Part shown: one piece after another, positions 1 to 7,623 of the stretch | Layout: each line of letters opens with the position of its first letter | Position numbering within the stretch: position 1 is the first letter of the stretch | Origin: Chrysochromulina parva | Lineage: Eukaryota > Haptophyta > Prymnesiales > Chrysochromulinaceae | Length of the DNA stretch: 26,309 bases | Assembly: GCA_002887195.1 (NCBI GenBank) | Contig: PJAB01000459.1 | Span: 1-26,309, forward strand | Direction of reading: 5' to 3' | The notes under the pieces: generated by a model | Told to the model about the DNA's origin: nothing | Database searches by the model: none | The model's input: the letters and a program-made list of their open reading frames with translations, nothing else | Position numbers and translations under genes: made by a program

Positions 1-295
1 GCGGGATACATGCGGGATACATGCGGGATACATGTATCCTCCGTGGTAATCAAGATACATGCTCGACACATGCGAGATACATGCGGGATACATGCGGGAT
101 ACATGCAGGATACATATCTCGGGGTTGGGGGAATGTTTCGATGCCATCATCATAGCCAAAGTGACAGATACAAATGTATCTGGATGTATCTGGATGTATC
201 TGGATGTATCTGGATGTATCTGGATGTATCTTGATAGGACACATCGAAATACATGCAAGATACATGCAGGATACATGCAGGATACATCAGGATAC
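1..295. repeat. Short tandem repeat arrays in opposite orientations
   Basis: Positions 1-35 and about 54-115 hold copies of an 11-bp unit (GCGGGATACAT and variants). Positions 174-230 hold a 10-bp unit, TGGATGTATC, five exact copies in a row plus a partial one. Positions 244-292 return to the 11-bp form (GATACATGCAG). The reverse complement of the 11-bp unit (ATGTATCCCGC) matches the 10-bp unit except at its last bases, so the middle array is an inverted relative of the flanking ones and the region could fold back on itself. Open frames across it are simply the repeat translated and are not called as genes. Confidence 0.9.
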
Positions 296-529
296 GTATT
301 GTATAGGAAACCACCCCCAATTTGTATAGGAAACCCCCCGTCACCCGGGGTATGGCGACTCTGAACCGTGTCTGTGAGCGCGGCACACGTTGCATGTCGC
401 GAGCATGAGAATGAAGCGGCTGTGACGTGTGCGAGGTGTTGCCCTTCACGCTTTGAGTTTGGTCTGTGCGTGTTGGTGTGTTGTGAATGAAAACCGGTGT
501 GAAAATCTTGCCAGTTCGAGATCAACATC
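296..529. other. Intergenic, upstream of lumenal FKBP
   Basis: A 20-bp imperfect direct duplication, TTGTATAGGAAACC followed by a C-rich run, occurs at about 299-318 and 321-340. The rest up to the FKBP start codon shows no gene. The promoter and 5' untranslated region of the FKBP gene should lie here, but I see no distinct TATA box. Confidence 0.5.
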
Positions 530-1288
530 ATGCGACCCATTTTGTTTGCATTCGTGGTCGCCGCCACGGCGAGCTACCAACCGCCTACCTCTCCGCCTAC
601 CTCTCGTCGCGCCGTGCTCGCCGCCGCTGTGCCTGCATTCTTCGCGGCACGCCGGCCATCGCATGCGCTGGAGCTGCAGCTTCCTGATGGCGGCACGATT
701 GCTCTGCCGTCGCTACGGCTACCGGCGCTGCCTAGTCTTGGTCTTGCGGGCAATCCGGCAATCGAATTGCTCAGCGCGGCCCCGGTCTGCCAAGGTCGGT
801 GCCGAGATCAAGATTTCATCGTCGTGCGCTACATCGGTCGGCGCTCCGACAGTGGTGCTGTCTTTGATGAACGCTACGCAAAGCAGCCACTGGTCTACGA
901 GCTGGGGAGCTTCTACATGCCGGGCGTGGATGATGCGCTCATCGGCGCTTGCGTGGGAGAAAAATACCGTCTCACGTGGATGAGCAGCCCATCGCTCGGC
1001 GCGGACGCGAACTCGCTGTTGCCCCCGGGCACGCCGATTGAGATGGAGCTCGAGCTCCTGACCATCAAGTACAGCCTGTTTGGCGAGAAGATGCGCAACG
1101 CGACCAACACGTACTGGTTCAACTCGGAGCCGCTCACGCTCACGAGCGCCGTTGACGCACGTGGCCACATCTCTTCGCGCACGCCCGTGGTCGTCAAGGA
1201 CAACCCGTTCAGCATCGCGCCAGGAGAGAAGAACATCATCTCCAACCCCTCCAGTGTGCTCGGTCCGCTCTTTCGGGGCTTCTTTTGA
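530..1288 (+). CDS. FKBP-like peptidyl-prolyl isomerase, thylakoid lumen
   Basis: This 252-residue single-exon protein has an FKBP fold of the kind found as a family in the plastid lumen. Residues 1-15 (MRPILFAFVVAATAS) look like a signal peptide. A short Pro/Ser/Thr stretch follows as transit region, then a twin-arginine segment (SRRAVLAAAVPAFFAA, about 25-40) ending in SHA, a plausible lumenal cleavage site. The FKBP core spans about 98-180, with VVRYIGR, VFDERY and the closing strand IEMELELLTI recognisable. Active-site positions are poorly kept: the pocket-floor tryptophan (VIRGW in FKBP12) is replaced in MPGVDDAL, so isomerase activity is doubtful and a scaffolding role is possible. About 70 further C-terminal residues match nothing I recognise. 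The ATG at 530 is chosen because it starts exactly at the hydrophobic leader. Confidence 0.85.
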   Translation: MRPILFAFVVAATASYQPPTSPPTSRRAVLAAAVPAFFAARRPSHALELQLPDGGTIALPSLRLPALPSLGLAGNPAIELLSAAPVCQGRCRDQDFIVVRYIGRRSDSGAVFDERYAKQPLVYELGSFYMPGVDDALIGACVGEKYRLTWMSSPSLGADANSLLPPGTPIEMELELLTIKYSLFGEKMRNATNTYWFNSEPLTLTSAVDARGHISSRTPVVVKDNPFSIAPGEKNIISNPSSVLGPLFRGFF

Positions 1289-1491
1289 ATGGCGACCGTG
1301 AGTCAGCATCAGTTACGGCGGTTGTCCTACATGTATGAAATTGGGCATGAAACACCTCCAGCCTTTTTGTCAGACATGCATTCATAACGTCGGCCAGAAA
1401 AGGTTCCTTCCGCAGACGCCAGGCCCGCGATAGCCGAAAAAGGAAATCCTTTCTTGGCTGGACCTTGGCTGCCATTGTCGCTCTGGCCATC

Positions 1492-2553
1492 ATGAAGGAG
1501 GATTCGGCGGAAAGCAGCGTAAAGCTTGGGCAAGTAACCATCAGCGACCTCCTCCTTTGGCTCCTCATTTTCGCCTACGTCATCCTCAACCTCGCCCTCA
1601 ACTCCTTCAATGCCTACCTGCTCGGCCCAAAGCAAGCTGGGCACCTTGCATTGGAGATCCCCGTCTTCTACACACTGTGCCATCAGGTGACCATCGTCCT
1701 GTTCACATCAGTGTGGCTCTATTTCGTTCCTGAAATGCGCTTCAATGGCCTCGAACTCTTCAAGAGCAATTGGTTTCAACTGATCTGTGTCTCCACCATC
1801 TATGCTGCCAGCATTGCGACAAACAACGCAAGCTTTGCGACCGTCTCGCTCACCGTGAATACCATCTTCAAAGCCGCGATTCCCTTCCCGACGATCATCT
1901 TCTCTTACTTTATCGAGGGAAAGACGTACTCGATCCGCGTGCTGGCCTGCGTGGGCGTCCTCGTCTTCGGCACGCTGCTATCCATGCCGTACGGCGGCAG
2001 CGGGAGCCCGGGGGTCGTAGGGTACTGCCTCGTCATCTTCTCGATGCTCGCGACTTCAATCCGCCCCGTAATCTCGTCGGTGCTCATGCACACGAGCAAA
2101 AACCCGCTCAGCGGCGTGGCGATGACCTTCTTTGACGCGTTCATCGCTATCTGGGTGCTGACTCCCTTTAGCCTCATCTTCGATGTTTGGATGCATCAGG
2201 GCATCGTGAACACCTTCACGGGGGATTTGGCCGCGCGCAACTACGCGTTGGTCGGGTTCGGCTGCTTCATGGCGGGCTTCTACGGGCCGGCCACCTTCTA
2301 CGTCATCAAGCTCACCTCGTCGCTCACGTACATCATCATAGGCAATACTAAGCAACTCGTCCTGCTCTTGGGTGCTGCCGCCTTGGTCGACAAGGAGACG
2401 CGGCCGCTGCTGTGGATTGGCGTCACGATCGGCGGCTGCGCGAGCATAACTTACGCGTATCAGACGGCTAAGGAGAGGGATGAAAAGGCCGCCGCCGCCG
2501 CGATAGCCGCGAAATCCGACGCTGTGGAATCGACCCCCTTAAAGGGGCCTTAG
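1492..2553 (+). CDS. Triose-phosphate/nucleotide-sugar translocator family protein
   Basis: A 353-residue integral membrane protein of the drug/metabolite transporter superfamily, TPT branch (PF03151 type). About ten hydrophobic segments run from LLLWLLIFAYVILNLALN to the last near IGVTIGGCASITYAY. Family hallmarks are the FKAAIPFPTIIFSYF region in the middle and GNTKQLVLLLGAA near the C-terminus, where TPT-family members carry a conserved N-T-K motif. Such carriers exchange phosphorylated sugars or nucleotide sugars across plastid, Golgi or ER membranes; the substrate cannot be read from sequence. The first in-frame ATG is at 1492. The frame stays open upstream to about 1351 without an ATG and encodes a basic then hydrophobic stretch, so an upstream exon supplying a leader is possible. 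The C-terminus is an Ala/Lys-rich cytosolic tail. Confidence 0.85.
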   Translation: MKEDSAESSVKLGQVTISDLLLWLLIFAYVILNLALNSFNAYLLGPKQAGHLALEIPVFYTLCHQVTIVLFTSVWLYFVPEMRFNGLELFKSNWFQLICVSTIYAASIATNNASFATVSLTVNTIFKAAIPFPTIIFSYFIEGKTYSIRVLACVGVLVFGTLLSMPYGGSGSPGVVGYCLVIFSMLATSIRPVISSVLMHTSKNPLSGVAMTFFDAFIAIWVLTPFSLIFDVWMHQGIVNTFTGDLAARNYALVGFGCFMAGFYGPATFYVIKLTSSLTYIIIGNTKQLVLLLGAAALVDKETRPLLWIGVTIGGCASITYAYQTAKERDEKAAAAAIAAKSDAVESTPLKGP

Positions 2554-2899
2554 CCAGGACGCGGGATATCTATGGATGTCTCTATGGATGGGCTGGTCCA
2601 TCCGGTGCGCGAAAACGATGTTCGTAAGTATGTGCTCGTCTACTCGTTTAGGGTGCTCGTCGGTCGCACAGCGTGTCAGTTCTCTCTACGCGCATGCGTG
2701 CTGCACGCTGAGTGTGCCTGGTGCATTGCATGAGGTGCAAATAAGTTGTATGTGGGAAGCGCGTCATTTCGTGAAGTTATGCGACGGCCAGTCTTCTCCC
2801 CGAACGCGTCGTTCCGAGCGGCAAAAGTATTTCCGCTTTTCCAAAGCCTCTGTGCTCGCTCGCATCCGCCGCGGCAGCGGAAGCGCACGAGGACTCGCC
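2554..2899. other. Intergenic, upstream of calmodulin-like gene
   Basis: No gene is seen. A frame continuous with the calmodulin-like exon extends upstream through much of this stretch, but its translation is Cys/Arg/Ser-rich and unlike the protein that follows, so I treat it as untranslated leader and promoter. Confidence 0.5.
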
Positions 2900-3509
2900 A
2901 TGGACGAAACCAAAAAGGGTGATATCATAGAAGCCTTCGGCATCCACGGCAACAATGCGCCCACGGTGGATAAGCACATATTCGGGATCGTCCTGCGCTC
3001 GGTGGGCATGAATCCTACCAACGATGAGATCGCTGATATGTTTCAGAAGGGTAGCAAGGGTGGGATGATCGACGCGACCACGTGCGTCGCCATGGCCATT
3101 GGGTTCTTGGCCAAGTCAAAGGACAACGATAAAGAGTACGTTTGCCGTGTCTGCGCCTCTTCCAGCTGCTCGGCCTCTGCCGCTGCGCTCTATCCTGACG
3201 CACTCCGCCCTGCTGCACAGATTGCGGGAAGCCTTCGCCGTCTTCGACAAGGAGAAGGAGGGCAAGATCTCGGCGGCGGAGTTGCGGCAGGTGATTTCCA
3301 ATTTGGGCGAGAAGGTGGACGAGGACGAGATTGAGGATATGATGAAGGAGGCTGACAGGGATGGATCTGGCACAATTGACTACGCAGAGTTTGTCAACGT
3401 CCTCATGCGGCCAGTCAAGATCCCGCCGAGGGTGGACATCCCCGAGCACCTGAAGCCCTTTATGGCCGATGCAAAGAAGAAAAAGGAAGACAACTCCGTG
3501 AGCGCATAG
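2900..3509 (+). CDS. Calmodulin-like EF-hand protein, two exons
   Basis: Exon 1 is 2900-3135 and exon 2 is 3221-3509; the 85-bp intron (GTACGT...GCACAG) is inferred because splicing joins KDNDKE to LREAFAVFDK in frame, giving 174 residues. EF-hand loop 3 (DKEKEGKISAAE, about 88-99) is close to canonical and loop 4 (DRDGSGTIDYAE, 124-135) is perfect, so the C-lobe should bind calcium. In the N-lobe the loop positions (HGNNAPTVDKH and QKGSKGGMIDAT) lack the acidic ligands, as in myosin light chains and calmodulin-like sensors. An extended tail (PVKIPPRVDIPEHLKPFM then Lys-rich) follows and is not found in calmodulin itself. The ATG at 2900 follows a GCC context and starts a normal helix A. The partner is unknown; a myosin or cytoskeletal light-chain role is possible. 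Confidence 0.85.
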
Positions 3510-3594
3510 AGGTGCACAGAGAGGTGCACACAGCTCTTCCGCGCCGCGGCGTCGGCTGTCGCGTGTCGGGGCTTTGTTGTTTAATTGATATGAG

Positions 3595-3609
3595 CTAACC
3601 CTAACCCTA
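3595..3609. repeat. Interstitial telomere-like repeat (CCCTAA)
   Basis: CTAACCCTAACCCTA is two and a half copies of the complement of TTAGGG, located between two convergent genes. It suggests TTAGGG-type telomeres in this organism, but the copy is too short to be a chromosome end. Confidence 0.7.
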
Positions 3610-3677
3610 GAACCTGAGTATGCCCTGTGTATACTCCGTGTGTCGAACTTGACGAGAAGCGAGCGCGCACACCCACA

Positions 3678-3697
3678 GTCACCGGTGGGTCGGTGAC
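3678..3697. terminator. Small perfect hairpin in convergent 3' region
   Basis: GTCACCG, a 6-base loop, then CGGTGAC form a perfect 7-bp inverted repeat between the ends of the calmodulin-like and Bud23 genes. A role in 3'-end formation is only a guess; it may be chance. Confidence 0.2.
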
Positions 3698-3771
3698 AGC
3701 CCGCGCCCGCCCGCCCGCCGCCGCGCAGTATATCCGTATATCCTCTCCACGACCGGTACCGAACTCTAAAC

Positions 3772-4635
3772 TCAGTACGCGCGCTGCTTCTTGTGAATGG
3801 CGCTCTGCGGTACTCCACTAGTGCCTTTGCCCATGCCGCCGCCGCCCTTGCCACCGCCCTTACTGCCGCCCTTACCGCCGCCGCCCTTGCCACCGCCCTT
3901 ACTGCCGCCCTTACCGCCGCCCTTACCGCCGCCTTTCCCGCCGCCCTTCCCGCCGCCCTTACCCTTGCGTCCTGCCTGAGGCACAGCCGCAGGCACTTCC
4001 GCCAATCGGCGGTTTGGCGCGACCAGGACAAGGTAGAGCTTCTTGGAACGCTCGGACCAGGGGTAGTCAATTATCAGCCCGCCACTGAAGCCCTGTGCGA
4101 GTGCCGCGTCACGTATCATCTGCAGGTGCTCAGGCTGCTCGGGATAGAGCTGCAGAACCGTGCGCGCGCCGGCCACGAGCACCGCCTTGAGCCCGACGAA
4201 GAAGCGACGCAGGCGACGCTGCGGATCGTCCCCCGCCTTGGACGCATGGCAAAGCCATTGCACCGCCGAGATGCTGATGCAGCCATCAAAGGTGCCAACG
4301 CGGAAGGCAAAGCCATGGCCGAGATCATCGCAGACTACCTGTGGCCGCAATCCCGGCCGACGTGCACTCTGGCGCGCTGCCTGGAGCATGTTGATCGAAA
4401 TATCGGTACCAATCCAATGGTGGCCTGCCTTCTCTAGCGGTCGTGCGCTGTAGCCCGTGCCGCACCCGGCATCGAGCAGCAGCGCCGGCACGCCAGTGGG
4501 TAAGTCGAGGAGCTGCAGCGCGCGCTCAGCAAGATGCCGCTGCGTAGTCGCCATGCGCGCGTTCTGATCATAGCGTGAGGCCTCCCCTTTAGAATAGAAG
4601 GCTTCCGCGGCCGCCGTGCGCTCCGGGCGCGCCAT
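3772..4635 (-). CDS. BUD23: 18S rRNA (guanine-N7) methyltransferase, Bud23/WBSCR22 type
   Basis: A 287-residue SAM-dependent methyltransferase that should modify a guanine in 18S rRNA during small-subunit maturation, working with Trm112. It starts MARPERTAAAEAFY, then SRYDQNARM, and carries motif I DAGCGTGYSA (about 55-64), the acidic loop IGTDIS, and the strongly diagnostic FDGCISISAVQWLCHASK. RTVLQLYPEQPEHLQMI and GGLIIDYPWSERSKKLYLVL follow, all characteristic of Bud23. The usual basic C-terminal domain of the family (WBS_methylT) is replaced by about 45 residues of Lys-Gly repeats (KGGGKGGG and variants, about 222-268), encoded by GCCGCCCTT-type repeats at about 3835-3965, and a short end SAIHKKQRAY. 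The ATG at 4635 gives the normal N-terminus. It converges on the calmodulin-like gene. Confidence 0.92.
   Translation of the reverse strand: MARPERTAAAEAFYSKGEASRYDQNARMATTQRHLAERALQLLDLPTGVPALLLDAGCGTGYSARPLEKAGHHWIGTDISINMLQAARQSARRPGLRPQVVCDDLGHGFAFRVGTFDGCISISAVQWLCHASKAGDDPQRRLRRFFVGLKAVLVAGARTVLQLYPEQPEHLQMIRDAALAQGFSGGLIIDYPWSERSKKLYLVLVAPNRRLAEVPAAVPQAGRKGKGGGKGGGKGGGKGGGKGGSKGGGKGGGGKGGSKGGGKGGGGMGKGTSGVPQSAIHKKQRAY
3835..3966 (-). repeat. In-frame GC-rich microsatellite coding Lys-Gly repeats
   Basis: Nine- and twelve-base units of the type CCGCCGCCCTT/CTTGCCACC repeat through the 3' part of the Bud23 gene; on the coding strand they read AAG followed by two or three GGN codons. Length variation between strains is likely. 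Confidence 0.8.
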
Positions 4636-5206
4636 TCGTCGGAATGCGATTGCTCTAGCCGATAGACGGCGACGAGGAACAAGTTTTTACATGGGAAAAG
4701 GTCAGCTCTGAACGACGCATAGCAACGGCTTCATTCATTTCGAAGGTCAGCTCAGAACGACAAATTGGAAGCTTCGCCCACTACCACAACTTGGTCTTGG
4801 ACACGAAACATGCGCAGCCTCCAAGCTAGGCTACTTGCTAGGCCATTTGCATGTCGTGATCCGTCGTCATTCATTGCGAAAAGGCGCAGTTGAAAATCGG
4901 GACTTTGCGGCCTCCATCATCCGGATAGTACTCACACGATCGAGTTCGTGTTGGTGTTCCATCGCGTCGGAGGAGCGCGCCTAGATGCAACTAGCCAACT
5001 ACGAGTAAGATTAAAGATACCAGGTAGATTTTACCAACTTCCCCACCCCGCCGGCCCACGCTTCCGCCCGAGCCACGCCGGAAATCAACGCAGGACCGAA
5101 TGGCCCTCGCTTGCCCTTGTCATGGCAGGAGCCCTCAAGAGTACGGTGTATCATTTCGGTATTTTGCCGGGAGAGAGCTACCGGGCGTGCGTGCTTGCCA
5201 AGTGGC
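4636..5206. other. Intergenic with short direct repeats
   Basis: No gene is seen. An imperfect direct repeat, AAGGTCAGCTC(T/A)GAACGAC, occurs at about 4698-4717 and 4743-4762, 46 bp apart, about 60-130 bp upstream of the Bud23 start codon; it may be a promoter element pair. Open frames here on the plus strand are complements of the neighbouring kinase gene or lack any recognisable protein. Confidence 0.45.
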
Positions 5207-7166
5207 CTACTTGTCGGCGGCTCGGCGGCTCGTCTCGCCCCTCGCGCCCCAGAAGCTGTGCGTGGGAGCCATGCACGCTTCTGCCGACATCGGGCCGGTC
5301 ATCGCTGGGCCGGCGGAAGCGCTGGCCATGCCGCCCTCGTCGATGAAGAGCGGGCGCAGGTGGTCTCGCAGCGCCCGGTAGAAAGCATGAAATTGGAACG
5401 TGTCCCCTGTGAACCGGGTAACGTCAATGCGCCAGCCCGCGTGGTCCGCCCTGGAAGTCTCCTGCGACTGGGCGAGCGGCGACGACGTGCAGACGGAAGT
5501 GACGAGGATCGAGGCCTGCATGGTGCCCGGCCCCATTCCATCCGAGTAGTGTGCGCGACCAGTCAGCACGCCGAAACTCCCGCTCACTGGGTCATTGTGC
5601 GGTTGATACGGGATGGCCATTGCACCGAGCGCGCTGACGATCGCGGCGTGAATGCCCTCCTCGCCCGTGGGACAGGCCACGTCCCACCCGAGACGCTTGA
5701 TCTTCACACGACTGCGCTTCTCCGGCGGCAGCGCACCGCCACTCGTGCTGCTCCCGCCTCCGCTCTCGCGCGCACCCTGAGGTCTGATACCGCCCGCCCA
5801 GCCGCCAGCGCCACCCGCGCTGGTAGCAAAGCTGGCGCTGACCTTGCGCGGCAGATCGCTGGATGGTGAGTACATCACCGCTACCGGCCGGTTCGGGCGC
5901 GCTAGCATGCCTGCCGAACTCCTAGGAGAGTTGGGGTGTGCGATCAACGAACGGCTGATCATCTCAGCCGACACGCCATGAGGGCCGTCAAGCACTGCTG
6001 GGGACGTATGTAAGCTCATGCCCGGTGGCGGTGGCGGTAGAAAAGCTGCCGCATCGGCGGCGGTCGAGGAGGAGGCGGCGGAGTCGGCGGAGGCGGCGGC
6101 AGTAGGGTGCGGGGATACGTTCATCGGTGACGCCTCGACACTCGCACAGGCTGATGAAGAGTCTCCATCGGACGGGGATCCAGGGCATGCACTCGAAGTG
6201 ACCGGGCCAGTGCCCGCGCACGCGCTGGCCAGCGCCCAGCCGCATGCAGGGGCCAGGCCCCTGCTCACGTTGCCGCTCAGTGCGCTCGCCACCTGTGGGA
6301 TTTCGACAGGGTGCGCCGCCGAGATTGTTACCGTCTGAGCAGCAGCCATGTCTCCAGCTGATGAGACTTCCGCGGCCGTTATGGCAGACGAAGACAGCCG
6401 GGCCGATGGAGGCGCCGATGATCGGAGGGCGAGCGCAGCGAGGATGGCAGAGACGTTGCTGTCGCTGCGGGCGCGAATCATCGTTTTCCTCTCGATGTCG
6501 GGCTCCGTCTGGACCATGGCGGAGCGTCGCCACTCATCGATGGACCTATCGAGTGCCTCGAACCGTATCCGGCCAGCCGGCTCCACGCATAGCATATCCA
6601 GCAGCAGCTCGATCGCAGCCGTGCTGAAGTGCGGTGGACATGCAAGCCGATGCGACGTCGCGAAGTCCGCGAAAAAGGGGCACTCTGTCACCGAGGTCGA
6701 CGCGAACGGCGGGTAGCCAGCAAGCAGAGCATAGACCGTCACGCCGAGGTTCCAAACGTACGCCGCCTTGCGGCCCTCTGCGTCGATGGCGTCGAGGAGC
6801 GCTGCGCTGGCCATCTCCGGAGGCATGAATGCCGATGACGTCATACTTCCTTGATCAGCTTCACTGATTTCCTGTAGGCTCACATCGCCGTACTCATTGG
6901 CGACGACCATTTCGGGCCGAATGAGTGCGAATGAGTCTCGCCTACGCACTTGCTCAAACAGCTGGGAGAGAACCTGCAACGGGACGAATCAGATGGAATT
7001 AAACCGCGACGGAGGGATGAGGAGGTGTACGAATGTGGCAGGCCAGCCATACCGTGCTAACAGCACTCTCCTCCATGGGTTGCTCGGCCACACAGTTGTA
7101 CAGAGGTATCACGCATGGTTCGTCGGCCATGCGCTCAGTCGATGGCCCAGCTCGAGAGCCCTGCAT
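5207..7166 (-). CDS. KA1-tailed protein kinase homologue lacking catalytic residues (pseudokinase)
   Basis: Proposed exons are 7166-7053 and 6973-5207 with a 79-bp intron (GTATGG...GTTGCAG), giving about 626 residues. The C-lobe of a CAMK/SNF1-like kinase is clear: YVWNLGVTVYALLAGYPPF, the MPPEM version of APE, and LLLDMLCVEPAGRI. The catalytic-loop position reads FALIRPEM (about 53-60) where active kinases have HRDLKPEN, and the DFG position reads QEIS, so both essential Asp residues are absent. No glycine-rich loop or VAIK lysine appears upstream. A long Ser/Ala/Pro-rich linker follows (about 150-450). The C-terminus (KRSRVKIKRLGWDV and later VTRFTGDTFQFHAFYRALR) resembles the kinase-associated KA1 domain of AMPK/Chk1/MARK relatives. 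The large exon and its acceptor are well supported; the first exon and start are less certain. The role may be scaffolding or membrane binding. Confidence 0.65.
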
Positions 7167-7623
7167 TGCGCCGAAAACGTGGCAAGCTCCCTACCCTTGG
7201 GTGAAGCGACCTCGAAAGGTCCAGAAATCTGCATAGGACATCAAGAAATCCGCAGCGAGATAAAACAAGATTTTCTGGATGAACGCGCGTTCGTGTGCAT
7301 CCGAAATTCATTATCAACCCGGGGCCCGTTTACTAAAAATGAGGCAAGCAAGCAATGAGGCAACCTCCAGCATCGCACACACCGTTTTGTTGAAATCTGG
7401 GAGCGTGTCCAACTGTCCATGTCACCAAATGTGACATGAGGAGGGGACTTTTGTACATGTTTGTACATGTATGACCCAGGGTGTGCGGACCGGAAAACTG
7501 GGCAGGGGGAAACCGAGTGCCCCACAACGGACTTGTCTTGACTTGACTTGACTTGCTTGACTTGACTTGTCATGACTTGTCTTGACTCGACTTATTTTCG
7601 ACGGAAGCACTCGCGAGCCGGAG
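7167..7623. other. Intergenic between divergent kinase-like and homoserine kinase genes
   Basis: I searched the minus strand here for a kinase N-lobe and found none. A minus-strand stretch around 7200-7290 is open for short distances but unrecognised. At 7420-7440 ATGTCACCAAATGTGACAT is a near-palindrome and TTTGTACATG is duplicated at about 7450-7469. The CTTGA array at 7531-7593 is listed separately. Confidence 0.5.
7531..7593. repeat. CTTGA pentanucleotide array
   Basis: ACTTG/CTTGA units repeat about twelve times with a few single-base slips (ACTTGTCTTG, TCATGACTTG). The array ends about 30 bases before the homoserine kinase ATG, so it probably lies in its 5' leader or core promoter. The same pentamer array occurs at 22129-22159 before another gene. 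Confidence 0.9.

Noticed and set aside
10..449. Several overlapping frames on both strands across the left repeats
   Set aside because: They are translations of the 10/11-bp repeats (for example repeated Cys-Ile-Trp-Met-Tyr-Leu or His-Pro-Asp-Thr-Ser) with no independent protein signal.
3015..4070. A 351-codon minus-strand frame spanning the calmodulin-like exon and Bud23 tail
   Set aside because: It is a frame-shifted reading of the Lys-Gly repeat (Ala/Arg/Val runs) and the antisense of EF-hand sequence.
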